A stretch of DNA of 64,000 nt from Nymphalis io (taxonomy: Eukaryota > Arthropoda > Insecta > Lepidoptera > Nymphalidae): contig NC_065917.1 in NCBI RefSeq assembly GCF_905147045.1, positions 5,162,501 to 5,226,500 of the forward strand. Direction: 5' to 3'. Made by a program: the position numbers and the translations under genes. The notes under the pieces are model-generated. The model ran no database searches. It worked only from the letters and a program-made list of their open reading frames with translations, and had not been told where the DNA came from. Positions 57,701-64,000 of the stretch are shown here, piece by piece (positions within the stretch are counted from its first letter, which is position 1; each line of letters starts with the position of its first letter).

Positions 57701-57973
57701 TAAGGGTCTTAAGCTGGATCTTAGGGATCACAACGCCCTTGTACACTTTGATGTAGGGAGTATGTGCCACTTAAAACTTAACTAACAAGCAACAAGTCAC
57801 TTAGATGTATTGGGTATCGCATATGTGTGGTATGTTTGTGCGCCTGTGTGCGTGTGTTTTTATCACTATTAACTAACTATGAGTTACTTACTCGAATTTA
57901 TGCCCATCAAACAGATACGGTGTATTTCAGTGGCTATTCTGACCATCGAATAGGGAGATCAAATACTTTATAC

Positions 57974-58369
57974 CAGTGGCGGATTTACCAGCAGCTGAGT
58001 AGGCGTCAGCCTAGGGCGGCAGATTTTTGGGGCGACAAATTTGGCGGCTCAAAGGAATCAAAAAGATTTCTTCTTGATGGTTTTCTGATGTTTTACAGAC
58101 AGTCGGCAACAAATTTTGCTGATGACTTGTCATTGTACATTTGACGGTTCAGCAAAATTCCACTTTCTAGAGTAAAACAGGCCGTTCGCCGCCCCCTAAC
58201 GGTGACTCCCGCATATCCTCATACACATATGGGAGAAACGCGTAACGCGTATTTCCAGCGAGAAAATAAACACCCCCAACATTAGTAGGACTGGCATGTA
58301 AAAATATGACAGTTGTAGAGGCAAGGGCAGCAAGAACTTATAACTTGAAAATTTGTAAATCCGCCACTG
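57974..58369. mobile_element. Non-autonomous hAT DNA transposon (MITE-like, 396 bp)
   Basis: Perfect 15-bp terminal inverted repeats, CAGTGGCGGATTTAC (57974-57988) and its complement (58355-58369), are flanked by the exact 8-bp duplication CTTTATAC (57966-57973 and 58370-58377). Eight-bp duplications and CAGTGG ends are hallmarks of hAT elements. The interior has no transposase. Confidence 0.93.
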
Positions 58370-58675
58370 CTTTATACACTTATATTCGTTATGTACTTAT
58401 AATTATACCATGTACCGATCACTAAGATGTTTACACATCAAAAAAGGATTCATTTATATATTCATTATTATTTACTTACGGAACACTTATTGATTTAAAC
58501 TCGAATCTCTTACCTCATTATTGTTAAAGAATATTTACGACTAAAACTTTAATTTAAAATGTTACAGCCCGGTACCGATAGATGGCGCTGATTCAATATA
58601 TCAAATTCCTGAATCGCGCTGGCTAGATGTTCGTTACTAACTATACACACCTATTACAAATAAACAACACAACCA

Positions 58676-58981
58676 GCCCCTCAGGCTACCAACAAAGGCG
58701 CTTGGGAAAAACCACTGCCTATGGTCCGTAAGACCACAGAGGCACCTCCGCGTCCACTTGCGCCGCGCGCAAACTACAGTCAACAGCCGCGTTCCCAAGA
58801 ACGGGACATGGCGAACCTAAAACAATTTGCCACGTTATGCGGCAAAATTGACTTAGATGGCATCCAACAATTCTTGGATGAGTACTCGGCAGACCCAGGT
58901 AACTTTGTATGCCTGCTCGTAAAATATGCATCGCTGTTCACTCAGATGAACGCACTCACCAAGCTCAATGGCCAACGCTAG
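58676..58981 (+). CDS. LINE ORF1 C-terminal fragment
   Basis: The frame is open from the 5' truncation point to TAG at 58979-58981, about 101 residues, beginning APQATNKGAWEKPLP and including a Pro-rich stretch. The ORF1 stop overlaps the ORF2 start by 14 nt in another frame, a common Jockey-clade arrangement. No CCHC knuckles are in the remaining part; they would lie upstream or have been lost. Confidence 0.7.
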   Translation, partial: APQATNKGAWEKPLPMVRKTTEAPPRPLAPRANYSQQPRSQERDMANLKQFATLCGKIDLDGIQQFLDEYSADPGNFVCLLVKYASLFTQMNALTKLNGQR

Positions 58982-61850
58982 GATAAAGCCTCGCGCCCTG
59001 ACCGTCATAACGTTCAACGCAAACGGTCTTATCCAACAAATCGATCTAGTCCGCGATTTCTTACGCAACCATCCCGTCGACGTCATGCTAGTGCAAGAGA
59101 CGTTTCTCAAACCCAACGTTCGCGATCCGAACATCGCGAATTACCGCATCATCAGAAACGATCGTATCTCCGCTAAAGGTGGTACGGTTATTTACTATAG
59201 AAGGTCACTTCACTGCCTGCCACTCGACACCCCACCGCTCACCAACATCGAAGCGTCAATCTGTCAGCTAAGTATGACGGGCCATCAGCCCGTTATCCTA
59301 GCCTCTGTTTACCTCTCACCGACGAAACAACTCCTAGAAAATAACCTTAAGTCACTTCTATCAATGGGTAGCGCGGTCATTTTAGCCGGCGACCTAAACA
59401 GTAAACACCCCAACTGGAATTCACTCCAAACAAATGCTAGAGGTAAAACATTAGATCGTTTGTCTCACCGTATGTCGCACAATTTTGCCGTCATTGCTCC
59501 TACGACACCCACTCGGTTCCCACTCTCGGAGAACCGCAGAGATAAACCAGACGTACTCGACATAGTATTATTGAAAGGCGTGACCTTGCAGTTACGTTCA
59601 ATCGAAGCACTATCCGAGTTAGACTCAGATCACCGCCCAGTCTTAGTAGAGCTAGGGCCGGATGATCCACTTAACCGTCCTATTAAAACGATTATAGACT
59701 GGCATAAATTCACACAGCAAGTCCAGTCCTTAGATTCTCAGCCTCTAAAAGATATCCCAGACAGAATTGACACAGTAGACGTTGCAAAAGCGGCCGCGAT
59801 TAAACTCACGACCCACATACGCGACAAAATAGACATGTGCTCCAGGGAGGTCGAAATTCGCCCTAACGAGCGTTGGGAGCTCCCTGAAGACTTAAAAGAT
59901 CTTATCACTCGGAAAAACGCCGCCACACGAGCTCATGACGCGTTTCCATCACCAGAAAACCGGAGGAAACTCTGGGCCCTTCAGAGGGACGTCAAAGCCC
60001 GTTTCAGCGAATTCCGTGATGATAATTACGGTACTCGCCTAGGGGAAATCAAACCATCGCACACAGCGTTCTGGACGATGCCGAGATCCCTCAAAGGCGA
60101 ACGAGCCGCGAACATGCCTCCTTTGTTACGCCCGAATCTCCCGCCCGCAACAGACGACTTGGATAAGGCCGAGTGCTTAGCCGATAGCTTAGAAACGCAA
60201 TGCTCACCGAGCAACCAAGCGGTAGACCCGGAACACCTCTTAAAGGTCGACACATTAATAGATAATATCAGCTCTGTGCCACCAACGGACGAACCGTTGT
60301 CACCGACATCAGTCGAGGAGATCGAATCGATAGTCAAGAAATTACAAGTCAAAAAATCGCCCGGTGCGGACCGGATCAGTAATAAAGCCATTAAGCGCCT
60401 CCCGCAACAACTAATAGCACTTCTCGTGCTAATATTCAACGCCCTTCTGGCAGGATGCTCCTTTCCAGACCAATGGAAAGAAGCCATAGTCATAGGAATC
60501 CCTAAACCAGGGAAACCCAGGAATCAACCCACGAGCTATCGACCCATTAGCCTCCTCAACACTCTCGGAAAGGTCTACGAGAGAGTTATCCTCGCAAGAA
60601 TCAAAGCCCACGTAGGGGCCAATCAGATTCAAATTAACGAGCAGTTCGGCTTTAGAGCCGGGCACTCGTGCGTCAATCAGGTCCACCGCCTAACGGAAGA
60701 CATACTTAAGGGTTTCGCCATCGGTAGAACCACCTCCACGGGTGCCCTATTCTTCGATGTAGCGAAAGCATTCGACAAAGTCTGGCACAATGGTTTATTA
60801 TATAAACTATACACTCTCGGATTGCCAGACAGACTCGTTCTCATCATACGAGACTACTTGACGAATCGTACTTTCCGCTACAGAGTTGAAGGCACCTTGT
60901 CATCACCTCGCCCCATCAGGGCAGGAGTCCCTCAAGGCTCCGCACTATCCCCGATACTCTATTCGTTATTCACGAATGATATTCCAAACCCAACCCAAAG
61001 GGTTAACTTAGCCCTCTTCGCGGACGATACCGCCTTATATACAACCACGCCTTCGACGGCAGTCATGACAAAGCGTCTCCAATCCGCGGTCAACGCACTA
61101 GGCGATTGGTTCCGGAAGTGGAGAATCGAAGTTAATCCGGATAAAAGTGTAGCAGTACACTTCACCCGCAATCCTATATATATTAGGAATCATATGGCCA
61201 ACCCGGGAAACATAACCCTGTTCGACCAACCTATCCCGTGGAAATCCGAAGTTAAATACTTAGGAGTCACACTCGATAGGAGACTCAATTTCCAGTCCCA
61301 CATCAAAAGGGTACGTAACAGGGCAGCGTTCGTACTAGGAAGACTGTATGTGATGCTATGTGGGAGGAGTAAAATGTCCCTTAGAAATAAGACGACATTG
61401 TACAAAACCTTCATACGTCCCATAATGACCTATGCGAGCCCTGTCTTTGCCCACTGCTCACCGTGTCAGATCAAACGTCTGCAGATGATTCAAAATCGCT
61501 TTCTTCGTATCGCTACCAACTCGCCATGGTACATACGTAACGTTGACCTTCACAAGGACCTCAAAATCGATTCGATCGCCAAGTATCTCAAAATGCTCTC
61601 TACGGCGTATTTTGAGAGAGCTAAACGACACAGCAATCCGCTGATAGCACAGGCCTGCTCATATACCTCCCTCAGAGGTAACCTCCCGCACAGACTCAGG
61701 CGTCCAATGCACGTCCTTGATGACAAAGACGACAGCATAACTGTCGCAAATGCTCCCTTCGTAGGGAAAACACTACACAAGACACACATACACCGTTTCC
61801 GCCGGCGGAAACGAGGTCCCAGATTTGCGACATCACGAAATCGGTCGTGA
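58968..61850 (+). CDS. LINE ORF2: endonuclease-reverse transcriptase, 960 residues
   Basis: The protein nicks the target and copies element RNA at the nick. The N-terminal APE-type endonuclease shows FNANGL (about residue 18), QET (about 43), GDLNSKHPNW (about 140) and SDHRPV (about 220). The reverse transcriptase shows KSPGADRI, PKPGKP, YRPISLL, FGFRAGHS, FDVAKAFDKVWH, AGVPQGSALSP and the catalytic FADD (about 683). A basic C-terminus (RFRRRKRG) follows. There are no stops or frameshifts, so the enzyme could be active, although this copy lacks its own promoter region. Strand and poly(A) agree. Confidence 0.95.
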   Translation: MANARIKPRALTVITFNANGLIQQIDLVRDFLRNHPVDVMLVQETFLKPNVRDPNIANYRIIRNDRISAKGGTVIYYRRSLHCLPLDTPPLTNIEASICQLSMTGHQPVILASVYLSPTKQLLENNLKSLLSMGSAVILAGDLNSKHPNWNSLQTNARGKTLDRLSHRMSHNFAVIAPTTPTRFPLSENRRDKPDVLDIVLLKGVTLQLRSIEALSELDSDHRPVLVELGPDDPLNRPIKTIIDWHKFTQQVQSLDSQPLKDIPDRIDTVDVAKAAAIKLTTHIRDKIDMCSREVEIRPNERWELPEDLKDLITRKNAATRAHDAFPSPENRRKLWALQRDVKARFSEFRDDNYGTRLGEIKPSHTAFWTMPRSLKGERAANMPPLLRPNLPPATDDLDKAECLADSLETQCSPSNQAVDPEHLLKVDTLIDNISSVPPTDEPLSPTSVEEIESIVKKLQVKKSPGADRISNKAIKRLPQQLIALLVLIFNALLAGCSFPDQWKEAIVIGIPKPGKPRNQPTSYRPISLLNTLGKVYERVILARIKAHVGANQIQINEQFGFRAGHSCVNQVHRLTEDILKGFAIGRTTSTGALFFDVAKAFDKVWHNGLLYKLYTLGLPDRLVLIIRDYLTNRTFRYRVEGTLSSPRPIRAGVPQGSALSPILYSLFTNDIPNPTQRVNLALFADDTALYTTTPSTAVMTKRLQSAVNALGDWFRKWRIEVNPDKSVAVHFTRNPIYIRNHMANPGNITLFDQPIPWKSEVKYLGVTLDRRLNFQSHIKRVRNRAAFVLGRLYVMLCGRSKMSLRNKTTLYKTFIRPIMTYASPVFAHCSPCQIKRLQMIQNRFLRIATNSPWYIRNVDLHKDLKIDSIAKYLKMLSTAYFERAKRHSNPLIAQACSYTSLRGNLPHRLRRPMHVLDDKDDSITVANAPFVGKTLHKTHIHRFRRRKRGPRFATSRNRS

Positions 61851-62089
61851 TCTAGTTTGGTGCTTCGTATAGAAGCGCTTCCCTCCCCTCCGACTACGTC
61901 CTAAGCCGAGGTGCGATCTCGTAGGAGACATCCTCAGGATGGACGTCATGTAGAGCCCGAGACGGCTCGAAATTCAAGGCGGAGTCTAGTACTCGCCCCA
62001 ACGCCCGGTGACGCTGTAAAGGCCAATAGGGCCAACAGCACACATTAACTCAGGAAAAAAAAAAAAAAAAAAAAAAAAACAACACAACC

Positions 62090-62460
62090 CTCACAGACGC
62101 AGTCCAATGCACGTCCTAGACGATAAAGACGACAGAATAACTGTCGCAAATGCTCCCTTCAAAGGGAAGATACTAACAAATACACCGGCGGAAACGAGGT
62201 CCACGACTAGAGACGTCATGAAACCGGTCGTGATAAAGTGTGATGCTTCTTGCAAAGCGAAGCGCTTTCCACCCTAGCGACTACGTCCCGAGCCGAGGTG
62301 CGATCTCGTAGGAGACACCCTCGGGATGGACGTCACGCGGAGCCCGAGATGGCTCAAATTTCAAGTCTACTAGTACTCGCCACAACGCCCGGTGACGCTG
62401 TAAAAGCCAGTAAGGCCAACAGCATATACTCATTCAGAAAGAAAAAAACATTAATCTTGA
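62090..62460 (+). mobile_element. Older truncated 3' end of the same Jockey family
   Basis: The sequence repeats the last part of ORF2 and the 3' UTR of the neighbouring LINE (for example GTCCAATGCACGTCCT and CGCCCGGTGACGCTGTAAA) with substitutions and small gaps, and ends in a degraded A-rich tail. It lies directly after the target duplication of the full copy, so it was probably there first. Confidence 0.85.
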
Positions 62461-62847
62461 ATTGACGTGATATCATTGGTCGAGATATTGAATAATCTAT
62501 GACATACGATGTTCAATATGGATTCGCTATAATATGTCATTTTGATGTCGATAAGTGTTTTTGAACTTTGTAAGTAAATATGAAGTGTATATAAGTAGTT
62601 AAGTGGAATAATGTAATGTTATAAATAAAGACATATTAATCGCGAACTGTTTCTAGTATATAGTATCGCAGAGCTATTACAAATCGCATGGAATAAGTAA
62701 ATATAAGATTTATCTTTAGATCTTCAATTGGAATAGGCTATATATTAGCGAATATTAAGTCCTCCCCTCCCTAATCTATGGTCGTAACCATAAACAAACT
62801 TAATGAATCACTCTAATTTCCACGCATGTTATGCATTAAAACCACTG

Positions 62848-63939
62848 TCAAAAGTCTTTCCTTGAATCCTCGAAACACGTTTGAGTTTGAGCGGACGAGA
62901 AGCTGAGTAAGTCAGTTTCGAGTGCGAGAGTTTGAGTTTCAGTCGTACAAAACGTTCCCGTGTTCGACATAAGATCACCGCACTTGAAGTTCGACTTCAG
63001 TGAATCGTATAAACAGAAGCAAGTTTGAGTTTCCTTTATACTCAAATCTGGCGATTGAGTTTCAGTTTCTTTATTTGATCGACTCAAACCAAATTCGAGC
63101 GGTAAGGTCTGAGTTTGTATATCAGACAACGATACTGTTTCCGAGTAGAATATCGAGTCGTCCTCGCTCGTTTGCGATTTGAGCGAAAGCAAATCCTCGA
63201 AAACCGTCTGTGTCGATATTTCGTCTTTCTTCGTCTGTTCTTGTTGCCAAGACGGTAACGCGACATCGTTCCTGATATTTTCGTCTAATTTCAGAGTCTG
63301 CGTCGCGAACGACCTCGTCGGACTATCACAGTATTCTGGAACATTCTCCTGCTCCTTGAACTTCTCGATATCAATATCCTGGGACATCTTCTTGCAGATT
63401 TTTCGCTCCATTTTGTATTTCTTGTGGAACGTCGGATGTTTCCGTAACAGATGGACGAGCAGACGCTCATTCGTCTTGAATTCCCTATCACACACTTTAC
63501 ACTTATGGGAAAGCGAACAGTTTTTCAAATGACGATTGAAATCTGTACTACAAGGGAAATTCAATAAGCAATTCTGACATAGAATTTTTTCTCTGTGCAC
63601 TTTCGAAATGTGCTGATTCAGGTACTTCCTGCCCGTGAAATGTTTACCGGATGTCGAATCTATGTGATACTGGCAGGTCGCGATAGAGCAATAGTACTCG
63701 ACTTCGATGACAAAGTCCATTTCTATGTTGTGCCGTCGTATGAGATGCTGCAGGAGATCAGTTTTCTTCTTAAACCTCTCCGGACAGTCATGGGTACAGT
63801 GATACGTTATCTTGGCATCTGTGTCTGGTGCCGTCACTTTTATTATCAACTTCTTATCGTGCAAGAAATATGTTATCGTATTTTGTGATACATTATCATC
63901 TAATGATTTTGTATTGTCTGCTGTATCGAGCGACTGTCT
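62848..63939 (-). CDS. ASCIZ/ATMIN-like zinc-finger protein, last exon (partial)
   Basis: The exon opens at a clear acceptor (ATTTCAG|AGACAG, exon edge 63939) and runs 363 codons to TGA at 62848-62850; earlier exons lie beyond the window. Four C2H2-type units come first: CTHDC...HLIRRH, CSIATC...HISKVH, CQNC...HLKNC and CKVC...HLLRKH. After a short basic region, the C-terminal half carries TQT-type motifs: FATQTL, ISTQTVF, IQTQTLP, TETQS, KETQTC, TETQTL and AQTQTC. This architecture defines ASCIZ/ATMIN, a nuclear transcription factor that activates the dynein light chain LC8 gene and binds LC8 through the TQT sites, giving feedback control. Open frame upstream of the acceptor reads into a SINE and is not coding. 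The Drosophila counterpart is usually called dASCIZ. Confidence 0.85.
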   Translation of the reverse strand, partial: RQSLDTADNTKSLDDNVSQNTITYFLHDKKLIIKVTAPDTDAKITYHCTHDCPERFKKKTDLLQHLIRRHNIEMDFVIEVEYYCSIATCQYHIDSTSGKHFTGRKYLNQHISKVHREKILCQNCLLNFPCSTDFNRHLKNCSLSHKCKVCDREFKTNERLLVHLLRKHPTFHKKYKMERKICKKMSQDIDIEKFKEQENVPEYCDSPTRSFATQTLKLDENIRNDVALPSWQQEQTKKDEISTQTVFEDLLSLKSQTSEDDSIFYSETVSLSDIQTQTLPLEFGLSRSNKETETQSPDLSIKETQTCFCLYDSLKSNFKCGDLMSNTGTFCTTETQTLALETDLLSFSSAQTQTCFEDSRKDF

Positions 63940-63967
63940 CTGAAATGAAGAACAGTTGATTTTTAAA

Positions 63968-64000
63968 AGCTTAGTAACAGCCTGTAAATGTCCCACTGCT
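63968..64000 (-). repeat. SINE family B, start at window edge
   Basis: AAGCTTAGTAACAGCCTGTAA and following bases match the antisense B end; it lies in the ASCIZ-like intron just before the visible exon and continues beyond the window. Confidence 0.8.

Larger units (their letters stand above)
58675..62079 (+). mobile_element. 5'-truncated Jockey-type non-LTR retrotransposon (LINE)
   Basis: The element starts inside ORF1, carries a full ORF2 and a 3' UTR of about 200 bp, and ends in about 25 A residues (62055-62079). The sequence AACAACACAACC is present at both ends (58663-58674 and 62078-62089), a target-site duplication. The intact ORF2, exact duplication and long poly(A) point to a recent insertion. 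No 5' promoter region is left. Confidence 0.92.

Noticed and set aside
60026..60493. 155-codon minus-strand open frame
   Set aside because: It is the shadow of the LINE ORF2 on the opposite strand.
63945..63996. Upstream extension of the zinc-finger frame to an ATG (MGHLQAVTKLL)
   Set aside because: It runs through a splice acceptor into a family B SINE; the real exon begins at 63939.

Overview
The window is animal nuclear DNA, almost certainly from a lepidopteran (probably a butterfly). It is AT-rich, its genes are split by GT-AG introns, and the non-coding DNA is packed with short tRNA-derived SINEs and LINE remnants of kinds common in moths and butterflies. The species cannot be named from the sequence. 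All gene models below were built by hand from splice sites, reading phase and remembered family features; no database search was run.

Layout. (1) 380-3564, plus strand: the last six coding exons of a muscle-type PDZ/ZM-family protein, tentatively Zasp66-like. (2) 4545-12036, plus strand: a complete seven-exon gene for the copper chaperone for superoxide dismutase (CCS), 279 residues. It starts with a five-codon exon, contains one GC-AG intron and lacks the canonical copper motif in domain 1. (3) 12037-17506: AT-rich intergenic DNA with strong palindromes. (4) 17507-36035, minus strand: 17 in-phase coding exons of a monocarboxylate-transporter-like (SLC16/MCT) carrier, tail to tail with CCS. 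A candidate first exon and promoter lie at about 52573-53000, which would make the locus about 35 kb long. (5) 36036-57960: a repeat-dominated stretch. (6) 57974-58369: a non-autonomous hAT transposon with an exact 8-bp target duplication. (7) 58675-62079: a young, 5'-truncated Jockey-type LINE with an intact 960-residue ORF2, placed beside an older 3' fragment of the same family. (8) 62848-63939, minus strand: the last coding exon of an ASCIZ/ATMIN-like zinc-finger protein with a TQT-rich, dynein-light-chain-binding type tail; its 5' part lies beyond the window.

The four host genes have unrelated roles (sarcomere structure, copper delivery to SOD1, organic-acid or similar transport, LC8 regulation). 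I see no operon-like or pathway logic linking them. Four SINE-like families account for most of the non-coding DNA and are labelled here: A (about 290 bp, no clear Pol III boxes), B (about 300 bp, tRNA-like A and B boxes, tail reading GGCTGTTAC), C (about 260 bp, tRNA-like, (ATT)n tail) and D (about 380 bp, tRNA-like, (ATT)n tail). Several less familiar dispersed repeats (G, H, I, J, K, L) are also described. No CRISPR array, rRNA, bona fide tRNA gene or convincing new multi-gene system was found. The most informative items are the CCS and ASCIZ protein features and the readable insertion histories of the transposons.
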